A stretch of DNA of 64,000 nucleotides, taken from assembly GCF_000828915.1 (NCBI RefSeq), contig NZ_AP014569.1:1364001-1428000 (forward strand), given 5' to 3'. Positions 56,326 to 64,000 of this stretch are shown piece by piece (within the stretch, counting starts at the first letter, position 1; every line of letters starts with the position of its first letter). The translations under genes were made by a program, and so were the position numbers. The notes under the pieces are model-generated. The model did not search any database and was not told the DNA's origin. It saw only the letters and a program-made list of their open reading frames with translations. Origin of the DNA: Serpentinimonas maccroryi. Lineage in GTDB: Bacteria; Pseudomonadota; Gammaproteobacteria; Burkholderiales; Burkholderiaceae_C.

Positions 56326-57423
56326 TCAAACCAGCGCCTGGCGGATCACGGCGCAGATTTCGTCGATGGCCGCGTCGCTGAGCTCGGGGTAGATCGGCAG
56401 CGACAGGCAGCGCTGCGCCACCGACTCGGTGACGGGAAACGACTGCCCTGCGGCCTCGGCGGCAAACACTTTTTGCTGGTGCAGCGGCACCGGGTAGTAG
56501 ATCGCGCTGGCGATGCCGGCTGCGGTGAGCGCCTGCTGCACCTGGGTGCGTTGCTCGCACAGCAGCGTGTATTGGTGATAGACGTGCCGTCCGATGCCGT
56601 CTTCAAACGGTGTGTGCAACGGCAAGCCCGCTAGACCGGCCTGGTAGCGCTGCGCCACGCGGCGCCGCTGCTGGTTGTAGTGGTCGATGCGCGCCAGTTT
56701 GGCGCGCAGCACCACCGCCTGCAGTTCGTCGAGGCGGCTGTTGTAGCCGATGATGTCGTGGTAGTAGCGCACCTTGCTGCCGTGGTTGCGCAGCATGCGC
56801 AGCGTCTCGGCCAGCGCGTCGGACTGGGTCGTGACCATGCCGCCGTCGCCGAAGCAGCCCAGGTTTTTGCTGGGGAAAAAGCTGAACGCCGCCACGTCGC
56901 CGATGGCCCCGGTCTGGCGGCCACCGAGCGTGGCACCGAAAGACTGGGCGCAGTCTTCGATCAGGTGCAGGCCGTGTTGCTGCGCCAGCGCCTGCAGCGC
57001 ACCCAAGTCGGCCGGTTGGCCAAACAGGTGCACCGGCAGCAGCGCCTTGGTGCGCGGCCCGATGGCGCGCGCCACCTGCGCCACATCGATGTTGAACGTG
57101 CGCGGGTCGATATCGACGAACACCGCTTTGGCGCCCACATAGGCGATGGCCTCGGCGGTGGCGATGAAGGTGAAGGGCGTGGTGATGACCTCGTCGCCCG
57201 GCCCCAAGCCGAGCGCGCGCAGCGCCAGGTGCAGCGCGTCGGTGCCGTTGGCGCAAGAGATGGCGTGCTTGACGCCCAGATAGGCGGCGGCCTCGGCCTC
57301 GAAGGCCTGCACGTTGGGGCCGAGGATGAACTGCGTGGCCTCCAGCGCCGCCAGCAGCGCCGGTTCGAGCTGGGGTTTGAGTTCGCGGTACTGGGTGGCC
57401 AGATCGACCATCGGGATGCGCAT
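56326..57423 (-). CDS. gnnB: DegT/DnrJ/EryC1 aminotransferase, probable UDP-GlcNAc3N transaminase GnnB
   Basis: 365 residues, PLP sugar aminotransferase: ANGTDALHLALRALGLGPGD, DCAQSFGAT and the PLP lysine in SFFPSKNLGCFGDGG. Its position between gnnA and lpxB matches Acidithiobacillus ferrooxidans, where GnnB converts the 3-keto UDP-GlcNAc made by GnnA into UDP-2-acetamido-3-amino-2,3-dideoxyglucose. The assignment to lipid A rather than O-antigen synthesis rests on this context. No other sugar-nucleotide genes are near. Confidence 0.8.
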   Translation of the reverse strand: MRIPMVDLATQYRELKPQLEPALLAALEATQFILGPNVQAFEAEAAAYLGVKHAISCANGTDALHLALRALGLGPGDEVITTPFTFIATAEAIAYVGAKAVFVDIDPRTFNIDVAQVARAIGPRTKALLPVHLFGQPADLGALQALAQQHGLHLIEDCAQSFGATLGGRQTGAIGDVAAFSFFPSKNLGCFGDGGMVTTQSDALAETLRMLRNHGSKVRYYHDIIGYNSRLDELQAVVLRAKLARIDHYNQQRRRVAQRYQAGLAGLPLHTPFEDGIGRHVYHQYTLLCEQRTQVQQALTAAGIASAIYYPVPLHQQKVFAAEAAGQSFPVTESVAQRCLSLPIYPELSDAAIDEICAVIRQALV

Positions 57424-57488
57424 GGCAGGGCTTTCTAAGGCGTGAAAGGAGGCAGAAGGGGGAAGGGGGCAGTAGATGGGGCAAAAAA

Positions 57489-58433
57489 TCAGGCAATGAG
57501 CTCGGTGGCAGCGCTGATGCGCTGCACCGCCGCCAGCGCCCGGCGTCCGGCGCGACCGCCGACCTTGGGCGCGCGCCCCTCGCGCACGCTGGCCACGAAA
57601 TCGGCGATCTCGCTTTGCAGCGCGTCGGCTTCGCCGAAGGTCTGCAGCTGGCGCTCGATCGCCGCTTCGGGGGCGGTGTGCGGGTCGGCGTCGGTGGCGC
57701 GGTAGCTCACCAGTTGCCGGGTGCCAAAGTCGAGCGAATGGCAGGCGCGGTCTTGGAACACGCGCATCTTGCGCTCGCTCTTGTTGCTGACGCGGCTGGC
57801 GGTGACGTTGGCCACACAGCCGTTGGCAAAGCGGATGCGGGCGTTGGCGATGTCGATGTCGGCGGTGAGCACACGCGCGCCGCTGCTGTCTATGCTCACG
57901 ATCTCGCTATCGACCAGCGACAAGATCAAGTCCACGTCGTGGATCATCAGGTCCAGCAGCACGCTCACGTCGGTGGCGCGCGGCTTGAACGGGGCCAGCC
58001 GGGTGCTCTCGATAAAGCGCGGGCGCTGCAGCAGCGGCTCGAGCGCCAGCGCCACCGGGTTGAAGCGCTCGAGGTGCCCAACCGCCAGCGTCAGGCCGCG
58101 CTGCTCGGCTATGGCGATCATCTCGTCGGCCTGCTCAAGCGTGACGGCGATGGGTTTTTCTACCAGCACATGGGCACCGGCGCGCAGAAAATCGAGCGTC
58201 ACGGCGTGGTGCGCCTGCGTCGGCACGACCACGCTCACGGCATCGACTTGGCCCAGCAGTTCGTGGTAGTCGGCCACGGCGCGGCAGCCCAGTGGCTGGG
58301 CCACGGCCTGGGCCACGTCGAGGCGGCTGTCGGCCACCGCCACCAGCTCGCAACCGGGCAGCTGGGCGTATTTCTGGGCGTGGAACTTGCCCAGGTAGCC
58401 AACCCCGATCACGGCACAGCGCAGCGGCTTCAT
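57489..58433 (-). CDS. gnnA: Gfo/Idh/MocA oxidoreductase, probable UDP-GlcNAc 3-dehydrogenase GnnA
   Basis: 314 residues. The N-terminal Rossmann motif is VIGVGYLGKFHAQKYAQLPG and the Gfo/Idh/MocA signature is HVLVEKPIAVTLEQADEMI; a substrate-binding domain follows. It is located directly after lpxA (four-base overlap) and before gnnB, as in Acidithiobacillus ferrooxidans, where it oxidises C3 of UDP-GlcNAc with NAD. An alternative role in a rare-sugar pathway of the WlbA type is less likely here. Confidence 0.8.
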   Translation of the reverse strand: MKPLRCAVIGVGYLGKFHAQKYAQLPGCELVAVADSRLDVAQAVAQPLGCRAVADYHELLGQVDAVSVVVPTQAHHAVTLDFLRAGAHVLVEKPIAVTLEQADEMIAIAEQRGLTLAVGHLERFNPVALALEPLLQRPRFIESTRLAPFKPRATDVSVLLDLMIHDVDLILSLVDSEIVSIDSSGARVLTADIDIANARIRFANGCVANVTASRVSNKSERKMRVFQDRACHSLDFGTRQLVSYRATDADPHTAPEAAIERQLQTFGEADALQSEIADFVASVREGRAPKVGGRAGRRALAAVQRISAATELIA

Positions 58434-59275
58434 GCGCCTTCTCCTTTGCCCTCGGCGCCCTCGGCCGCTTCGCTGCGCGCGCGCCGGCGCACGATGCCGG
58501 GCTTGCCGACACCGGCCAGAAAATCGCTCATCAGCGCCACATCGGCGGCCGCCTCGGGGTGCTGCTCAAGCAAGGCGGCGATGCGCGGCTGCGCGGCCTG
58601 CAGCGTCAGGTTTTCGCGGTACAGCGCCTTGTACATGGCGCGCACGGCGGCGATGCGCGCCGGGCTGAAGCCGCGCCGGCGCAGCCCTTCGGCGTTGACG
58701 TTGCGCGCCACCGCCGGTTGCCCTTGGCAGACCACGAACGGCGGCAAGTCGGCAAACAGCAGCGCGCACATGGCCGTGAAGCTGTGCGCGCCCAGGCGCA
58801 AAAACTGGCGCACCACGGTAAAGCCGCCCAAAATCACCCAGTCGCCCACCTGCACGTGGCCGGCGAGCTGGGCGTTGTTGGCAAACACCGTGTGGCTGCC
58901 CACTTGGCAGTCGTGCGCCAGGTGCACGTAGGCCATGAGCATGTTGTCGTCACCCACGCGGGTGACGCCGCGGCCGTTGGCGGTGCCGCGGTGCAGGGTG
59001 CAAAACTCGCGGATCACGTTGCGGTCACCGATTTCGAGCCGGGTCGGCTCACCGGCGTATTTTTTGTCCTGTGGCGCCCCGCCCAAGGCGGCGTAGCTAT
59101 GGATGGTGTTGTGCGCGCCGATGCGCGTGTGGCCCTCGAGCACGCAGTGGCTGCCGATGGCGCTGCCCTCCCCGATCTGCACGTGCGGGCCGATGAGGCT
59201 GTAGGCTCCGACCTGCACCGTGGGGTGCAGCTGTGCCGCCGGGTCGATGAGCGCGGTGGGGTGGATCAAACTCAT
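58430..59275 (-). CDS. lpxA: UDP-N-acetylglucosamine acyltransferase LpxA
   Basis: 281 residues. Left-handed beta-helix enzyme that adds the first 3-hydroxyacyl chain. The catalytic histidine is H121 in YVHLAHDC. The chain-length ruler residue (E. coli G173) is M169, as in Pseudomonas, which favours C10 chains. R156 replaces the usual histidine (E. coli H160). The last 20 residues are an Arg/Glu/Gly-rich tail. The start overlaps the fabZ stop; with gnnAB downstream its acceptor is probably the 3-amino UDP-sugar. Confidence 0.95.
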   Translation of the reverse strand: MSLIHPTALIDPAAQLHPTVQVGAYSLIGPHVQIGEGSAIGSHCVLEGHTRIGAHNTIHSYAALGGAPQDKKYAGEPTRLEIGDRNVIREFCTLHRGTANGRGVTRVGDDNMLMAYVHLAHDCQVGSHTVFANNAQLAGHVQVGDWVILGGFTVVRQFLRLGAHSFTAMCALLFADLPPFVVCQGQPAVARNVNAEGLRRRGFSPARIAAVRAMYKALYRENLTLQAAQPRIAALLEQHPEAAADVALMSDFLAGVGKPGIVRRRARSEAAEGAEGKGEGA

Positions 59276-59724
59276 GCGGCGCCTTCGCTGGCGATGCGGC
59301 GCATGGTGCACATCAGTTCGGCCTCGCAAGCCACCTCGTCGCCCACCCGGGCCACGCCCTTGAACTTGAAAATGCCGGCCTTGGAGCGCTCGAGCGTGAC
59401 GTGCATGAGCAACTGGTCGCCCGGCTCCACCGGGCGCTTGAAGCGCGCGCCATCGACGCCGGCGAAGTAATAGACCGAGTTTTCGTCCAGCTCCAGCCCC
59501 AGGGTGTCGAAGGTCAGCAGTGCCGCCGTTTGCGCCAGCGCTTCGAGCATCAGCACCCCCGGAAACACCGGGCGGTGCGGAAAATGCCCGGTGAACTGCG
59601 GCTCGTTCACGCTCACGTTTTTGAGCGCGCGGATGGAGCGGCCTTTTTCGATTTCCAGCACCCGGTCCACCAGCAAAAATGGGTAGCGGTGCGGCAGTTT
59701 TTTCAGAATTTGGTGGATGTCCAT
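59272..59724 (-). CDS. fabZ: 3-hydroxyacyl-ACP dehydratase FabZ
   Basis: 150 residues. Hot-dog fold dehydratase of fatty acid synthesis. It starts [20 protein letters not shown]; the catalytic His and Glu are in [20 protein letters not shown]. It competes with LpxA/LpxD for 3-hydroxyacyl-ACP, and the gene sits between them. Its ATG overlaps the lpxD stop. Confidence 0.97.
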   Translation of the reverse strand: MDIHQILKKLPHRYPFLLVDRVLEIEKGRSIRALKNVSVNEPQFTGHFPHRPVFPGVLMLEALAQTAALLTFDTLGLELDENSVYYFAGVDGARFKRPVEPGDQLLMHVTLERSKAGIFKFKGVARVGDEVACEAELMCTMRRIASEGAA

Positions 59725-60764
59725 CAGAATTTTTTTTCTAGGGCTTTCAGGCGTTGCCGCAGCGCGTACAACTGGCGCAGCGTGGCAGCGTTTTTTTCCC
59801 AATTCGCATTGTCGTCGATCGGGAACGCGCCGCTGTACTGGCCCGGCTTGAGGATCGAGCGCGAGACCAAGGTGGCGGCGGTGATGTGCACGTGATCGAC
59901 GATGCGCAGGTGCCCGAGCACCCCAGCACCGCCGCCGAAGGTGCAGTGTGCGCCGATCTGTGCGCTGCCCGCCACCCCGACGCAGCCGGCCATGGCGGTG
60001 TGCGCGCCGATGCGCACGTTGTGGCCGATCTGGATCAGGTTGTCGAGCTTGACGCCGTCTTCGAGCACGGTGTCGTCGAGGGTGCCGCGGTCGATGCAGG
60101 TGTTGGCCCCGATTTCGACCTCGTCGCCGATGCGCACCGCGCCCAGTTGCTCGATCTTGAGCCAGCGCTCTTCGTGCGCGGCAAAGCCAAAGCCGTCGGC
60201 CCCGATCACCGCCCCGCTGTGCACGATGCAGCGCGCACCCAGCGTGCAATCGTGGCCGATCACCACCTGCGCCGCCAGGCGCGCTTGGGCGCCGATGCGC
60301 GCACGCGCGCCGATCACACAGTGGGCCCCAATCTCGCAGTCGGCGCCAATCTGCGCCCCGGCCTCGACCACCACAAAGGCCCCCAAGCGCACCCCGGCAG
60401 CCAGTTCGGCGCTGGGGTGCACCCAAGCGCTGGGGTGGATGGCGGGCTCGGCGGGGTCGGCGGCAGCGCGCTGCGCCGCCAGCTGGCGCGCCCGCCACCA
60501 CTGCGTCAGGCGGGCAAAGTAGGGGTAGGGCTGCGACGTCTCGATGCAGGGCCCGCGGGCGCTGGCGCGCGGCACCAGCTCGGGCGGCACGATCAGCGCT
60601 GCGGCCTGCGTGCTCTCGATCGCCGCCGCGTGGCGCGCCTGCCCCACAAAGGCGAGCCGATCGGGCCCGGCGCTTTCGAGCGATGCCAAGCCAGCGATCG
60701 CGCGCGTGCCATCGCCATGCAAAACGCCGCCCAAGGCGGCGTGGATGTCGCAGAGCCGAAGCAT
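59724..60764 (-). CDS. lpxD: UDP-3-O-acylglucosamine N-acyltransferase LpxD
   Basis: 346 residues. N-terminal uridine-binding domain, then left-handed beta-helix hexapeptide repeats from about residue 107, and a C-terminal helix. The catalytic histidine lies in [12 protein letters not shown], and GADGFGFA is characteristic. It adds the second 3-hydroxyacyl chain (amide at position 2). It follows skp by 28 bases. Confidence 0.96.
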   Translation of the reverse strand: MLRLCDIHAALGGVLHGDGTRAIAGLASLESAGPDRLAFVGQARHAAAIESTQAAALIVPPELVPRASARGPCIETSQPYPYFARLTQWWRARQLAAQRAAADPAEPAIHPSAWVHPSAELAAGVRLGAFVVVEAGAQIGADCEIGAHCVIGARARIGAQARLAAQVVIGHDCTLGARCIVHSGAVIGADGFGFAAHEERWLKIEQLGAVRIGDEVEIGANTCIDRGTLDDTVLEDGVKLDNLIQIGHNVRIGAHTAMAGCVGVAGSAQIGAHCTFGGGAGVLGHLRIVDHVHITAATLVSRSILKPGQYSGAFPIDDNANWEKNAATLRQLYALRQRLKALEKKF

Positions 60765-60792
60765 CAGGTGCCGGTGCCGGGCGACCGCGCCT

Positions 60793-61341
60793 TTAGCGGG
60801 CGGGTGCAGCGGCCGGGGCTGCGGCTGGGGCGCTGTTCAGGCCAGCGATCACCTTGTCGGTGATGTCGTGGCGCGGGTGGATATAGACCGCCTCTTGGAT
60901 GATGAGGTCGAAGCGCTCGGCCTCGGCGATCTGGCGGATGACGCGGTTGGCGCGCTCGATCACCTGCTGCAGCTCTTCGTTGCGGCGCAGGTTCAGGTCT
61001 TCTTGGAAAGCCTGGCGGCGGCGCTGGAAATCGCGCTCCATCTCGATCAGCTGGCGCTGGCGCGTGACGCGCTGGGCCTCGGACAGCGTGGGCGCTTCGC
61101 GCTCCAGGGCCTCGGAGGCCGTGCGCAACTGGGTGCCCAGCGTCTGCACCTCGCGTTCGCGGCGCGAAAACTCTTGCTGCAGCTTGGTTTGCGCCGCCCG
61201 GGCAGCGGCTGAGTCGCGCAGCACGCGATCCGTGTTCACAAAACCGACTTTGAAGTCTTGGGCCGTGACGGCGAAAGCGGCCGTGGCCAGCAGCAAGGCG
61301 GTAAAAAAGGAGCGCAACAGGTGGCTAGAGAAGGATTTCAT
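60793..61341 (-). CDS. skp: Periplasmic chaperone Skp/OmpH
   Basis: 182 residues with a cleavable signal peptide (hydrophobic run ending near AVTAQ at 24-28) and long charged helices (about 55-130) forming the Skp tentacles. It ends in an Ala/Pro tail. It guides outer-membrane proteins to the BAM complex. The ATG overlaps the bamA stop, the standard order. Confidence 0.92.
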   Translation of the reverse strand: MKSFSSHLLRSFFTALLLATAAFAVTAQDFKVGFVNTDRVLRDSAAARAAQTKLQQEFSRREREVQTLGTQLRTASEALEREAPTLSEAQRVTRQRQLIEMERDFQRRRQAFQEDLNLRRNEELQQVIERANRVIRQIAEAERFDLIIQEAVYIHPRHDITDKVIAGLNSAPAAAPAAAPAR

Positions 61342-63656
61342 CAGAACGTGGTACCAATCTGGAATTGAATGCTTTGTGGTTTGTCGTTGGCGAACTCGCG
61401 CAACGGCTGGGCATACGCGATTCTAAGCGGCCCGACCGGCGAGAGCCAGCTGATGCCAATTCCGGCCGAAGCGCGAAAATCGCTGAAGCGCGAGCGCCCG
61501 CCGAAATCGTCCGAAACGTTGCCGACGTCGATGAAGCCGAACATGCGCAGCGTGCGGTCGTTGCCGGCGCCGGGGAAGGGAGCGATGAGCTCGGTGTTGA
61601 GCACCGCCATGCGCGAGCCACCGATGTAGGACAGGGTGCCGGGCTGGCCCTCAATCGCGCTGGTGCCACCCAGCGTGCCCTGCTGGAAGCCGCGCACCGA
61701 ACCCAAGCCGCCGCCGAAAAAGTTTTTGAACACCGGAAACGGCCGGTCGCCCAAGCCGCGGCCCCAGCCGGCTTCGGCGTTGAAGGCCAGCGTCCACTGC
61801 GGGTTGAGCGGGATGAATTGCTGAAACTGGCCGCTGGCGCGCACGTAGCGGGTGTCGCCGGCGATGCCGAGCTCGCCATTGAAGCGCATCAGGCGGCCGC
61901 GGGTGGGCACCAAGGCGCTGTCGCGGCTGTCGCGCGCCCAACCCAGGGTGAGCGGCACCGAAATGGCCGAATCGCCAAAAGCGTTAATGAACTGGCGAAA
62001 CGCCACCGGCAGGCCGGCGCCGGGCTCGATTCGGGTCTGCTCCACCCCTAAGCCAAAGAACACGGTGTCGGTCTCGGTGAAGGGGACACCAAAACGCACG
62101 CTGGTGCCGGCCGTGACCAGCCGATAGTCGCCCTCTTGCTCCGACAGCGGGCGGCTGGTGCGGTAGTACAGATCGAAGGCGCGCGAGACGCCGTCGGGCG
62201 TGAAGTACGGGTTGACGGTGCTGAGCAGCAGCTGGCGGTTGAAGTCGCTGGTGTTCAGGTTGAAGCTGAGCGAATGCCCGGTGCCAAACACGTTTTCTTG
62301 GCGGATGCCGGCGGTGAGCGAGAGCCGCTCGGCCTGCGAGAAGCCGGCGCCGATCGACAGGCTGCCGGTGGCCCGCTCCTCGACCGCCACCACCAGATCG
62401 ACCTGATCGGGCGCCCCCGGCACCTCGCGCGTATCGACCGTGACCTGGGTGAAGAAACCCAGTCGATCGACGCGGTCGCGCGACAGCCGGATGCGGTCGC
62501 CGTCGTACCAAGCCGATTCGAGCTGGCGGAACTCGCGCCGGATGACCTCGTCGCGGGTGCGCTCGTTGCCTTCGATCTCGATGCGGCGCACGAAGGCGCG
62601 GCGCGAGGGCTCGGCGCGCAGCACGAACGCCACTTGGGCGTTTAGCCGGTCGATTTCGGGCACCGCCTCGACGCGCGCAAAGGCAAAGCCGAAGCGCCCG
62701 AAATGCTCGCCAAAGGCGCGCACGGTCTCGCTCACCTCTTCGGCGTTGTAGGCTTGGCCGGGGCGGATGCGGATGAGGGACTTGAACTCCTCTTCGCGGC
62801 CGAGGTATTCGCCCTCCAACCGCACCCCAGAGACCACGAAGCGCTGGCCCTCGGTGATGTTGATGGTGATCGCCATTTCGCCCTTGTCGGGCGAGATCGC
62901 GACTTGGGTCGAGTCGATCGTGAACTCGAGGAAGCCGCGCGTGAGGTAGTGCGAGCGCAGGGTTTCGAGGTCGGCGTTGAGGCGCTCACGCGCGTAGCGG
63001 TCGGAGCGCGTGTACCAGCTCAACCAGTTGCCGGTGTCGAGCGTGAACAGGCGCAGCAAAGCGGCGTCGCTAAAGGCTTGGTTGCCCACGATGCGCAGCT
63101 CGGTGATGCGCGTGATGCCGCCTTCGACCACATGAAAATTGAGGTTGATGCGGTTGCGATCCAATGGCGTGACGGTGGCGGTGACGGTGGCGGCGTACAT
63201 GCTGCGCGTCAGGTACTGGCGCTTGAGCTCTTGCTCGGCGCGGTCGGCCAAGGCGCGATCGAACGGCCGGCCTTCGGCCAGCCCGACATCGCGCAGGGCG
63301 CGGCGCAACACCTCGTTGTCGAACTCGCGCACGCCGCTGAAGCTGATCTCGGCCACGGTCGGGCGCTCTTCGACGATCACCACCAGCACCTCGCCCTCGA
63401 CTTGCAGGCGCACGTCGGAAAACAACCCGAGCCCGAACAGGGCGCGGATGGCGGCGCTGCCTTGGTCTTCGGTGAAGGCGTCGCCGACCCTGAAGGGCAA
63501 GGAGGCAAACACCGTGCCGGGTTCGACGCGTTGCAGGCCCTCGACCCGGATGTCGCGCAGCGTGAAGGGGGCGGTGGCCCAAGCCGGCAGCGCCAGCGAC
63601 AGGGAAACCAGTGCGCCCAAGGCGAGGCGGCGCAAGCGCGGTTGCTTGTAGTTCAT
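61341..63656 (-). CDS. bamA: Outer-membrane protein assembly factor BamA
   Basis: 771 residues. A signal peptide ends near LPAWA; five POTRA domains (first FTLRDIRVEGLQRVEPGTVF) span about residues 30-430, followed by a 16-strand barrel with the lid motif VRGFQQG and the usual C-terminal Phe (QIGTTF). Central subunit of the BAM complex that inserts outer-membrane proteins. The ATG at 63656 begins the signal peptide. It follows rseP by 13 bases. Confidence 0.97.
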   Translation of the reverse strand: MNYKQPRLRRLALGALVSLSLALPAWATAPFTLRDIRVEGLQRVEPGTVFASLPFRVGDAFTEDQGSAAIRALFGLGLFSDVRLQVEGEVLVVIVEERPTVAEISFSGVREFDNEVLRRALRDVGLAEGRPFDRALADRAEQELKRQYLTRSMYAATVTATVTPLDRNRINLNFHVVEGGITRITELRIVGNQAFSDAALLRLFTLDTGNWLSWYTRSDRYARERLNADLETLRSHYLTRGFLEFTIDSTQVAISPDKGEMAITINITEGQRFVVSGVRLEGEYLGREEEFKSLIRIRPGQAYNAEEVSETVRAFGEHFGRFGFAFARVEAVPEIDRLNAQVAFVLRAEPSRRAFVRRIEIEGNERTRDEVIRREFRQLESAWYDGDRIRLSRDRVDRLGFFTQVTVDTREVPGAPDQVDLVVAVEERATGSLSIGAGFSQAERLSLTAGIRQENVFGTGHSLSFNLNTSDFNRQLLLSTVNPYFTPDGVSRAFDLYYRTSRPLSEQEGDYRLVTAGTSVRFGVPFTETDTVFFGLGVEQTRIEPGAGLPVAFRQFINAFGDSAISVPLTLGWARDSRDSALVPTRGRLMRFNGELGIAGDTRYVRASGQFQQFIPLNPQWTLAFNAEAGWGRGLGDRPFPVFKNFFGGGLGSVRGFQQGTLGGTSAIEGQPGTLSYIGGSRMAVLNTELIAPFPGAGNDRTLRMFGFIDVGNVSDDFGGRSRFSDFRASAGIGISWLSPVGPLRIAYAQPLREFANDKPQSIQFQIGTTF

Positions 63657-63669
63657 GAAAAATGCGTTC

Positions 63670-64000
63670 TCAGCCCAGCAAACGGGCAATATCATTGAAA
63701 ATGGCCAGCGACATCAGGCCCAGCAGCAGCACGATACCGATGCGCTGCAAACCCTCCATCCAAGCGTTGGACACCGGGCGCCCGGTCACGGCCTCCCACA
63801 GATAATACATCAGGTGCCCGCCGTCGAGCACCGGCAGCGGCAGCAGGTTGAGCACCCCGAGGCTGACGCTGATCAGCGCCAGAAACAACAGGTAGCTGGT
63901 GAGCCCCAGCGCCGCCGACTGGCCGGCGTAGTCGGCGATGGTGATCGGGCCGCTCAGATTTTGCAACGAGGCCTGACCGCTGAGCATCTTGCCGATCATT
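63670..64000 (-). CDS. rseP: RIP zinc metalloprotease RseP, C-terminal part
   Basis: The frame is open to the window edge, so only the last 109 residues are visible of about 450. It contains the LDG motif LNLLPLPVLDGGHL, which gives the third metal ligand, and two C-terminal membrane helices. The HExxH and PDZ parts lie outside. It cleaves RseA within the membrane in the sigma-E stress response, and is commonly upstream of bamA. Confidence 0.93.
   Translation of the reverse strand, partial: MIGKMLSGQASLQNLSGPITIADYAGQSAALGLTSYLLFLALISVSLGVLNLLPLPVLDGGHLMYYLWEAVTGRPVSNAWMEGLQRIGIVLLLGLMSLAIFNDIARLLG

Noticed and set aside
56326-58433. O-antigen or capsule sugar genes (WlbA/WlbE-like)
   Set aside because: The two genes are translationally linked within lpxA-lpxB and no glycosyltransferase or polymerase is near; the GnnAB precedent explains the position better.
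62703-63698. A 331-codon plus-strand frame opposite bamA
   Set aside because: Antisense shadow with no domain signal, while the bamA frame is complete and conserved.

Overview
The window is a 64 kb piece of a GC-rich betaproteobacterial chromosome. It is most like the Comamonadaceae (Burkholderiales). The reasons are the contiguous nuoA-N operon followed by DUF2818 and DUF1178 genes and preceded by tpiA-secG-tRNA-Leu, the bamA-skp-lpxD-fabZ-lpxA...lpxB-rnhB order, the hom-thrC-moeA and moaD-moaE-clpB groups, an intracellular PHA depolymerase, and protein sequences typical of the family. The genus cannot be read from the sequence. Coding density is very high: no stretch longer than about 260 bases lacks a gene. 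Many neighbouring genes overlap at ATGA stop/start junctions.

Layout. 1-1515 (+): the 3' end of phaZ and an overlapping solitary RnfB-like iron-sulfur protein. 1564-6133 (-): a complete bioA-bioF-bioD-bioB biotin operon. 6189-10891 (-): prpE and clpB. 10957-11894 (-): moaD-moaE, with moaE interrupted in frame by two identical 69-bp palindromic repeats. 12058-17200: a flavin-type split-barrel protein (+), then (-) a flavin oxidoreductase, an acyl-CoA dehydrogenase and etfBA, with an operator-rich promoter upstream of etfB. 17452-22895 (-): alaA-type aminotransferase, hom, thrC and moeA. 22977-29225 (+): an Mth938-domain gene, an IS3-family insertion sequence, bcp, a PIN-PhoH ATPase and glutamate dehydrogenase. 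29288-64000 is a 35 kb run entirely on the minus strand. In transcription order it holds rseP (partial), bamA, skp, lpxD, fabZ, lpxA, gnnA, gnnB, lpxB, rnhB, a SpoU methyltransferase, carA, carB, rpsO, pnp, tpiA, secG, tRNA-Leu(GAG), nuoA to nuoN, DUF2818 and DUF1178.

How the parts work together. The region covers envelope biogenesis (BamA, Skp, RseP and lipid A synthesis), pyrimidine/arginine precursor synthesis (CarAB), RNA metabolism and translation (RpsO, PNPase), and respiration (complex I). It also covers fatty acid or branched-chain acyl-CoA oxidation (acyl-CoA dehydrogenase with ETF, PrpE), threonine/alanine synthesis, and the biotin and molybdenum cofactors. The gnnA-gnnB pair between lpxA and lpxB predicts a lipid A built on a 2,3-diamino sugar with amide-linked acyl chains. 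A Met at the LpxA chain-length ruler position predicts short (about C10) 3-hydroxyacyl chains.

The most unusual signals are four. They are the repeat-derived 70-residue loop inside MoaE, a 139-bp nearly full-length imperfect palindrome between nuoM and nuoN, the gnnAB-containing lpx cluster, and the two palindromic operators ahead of etfBA. I saw no CRISPR array, prophage, defence island or rRNA operon.
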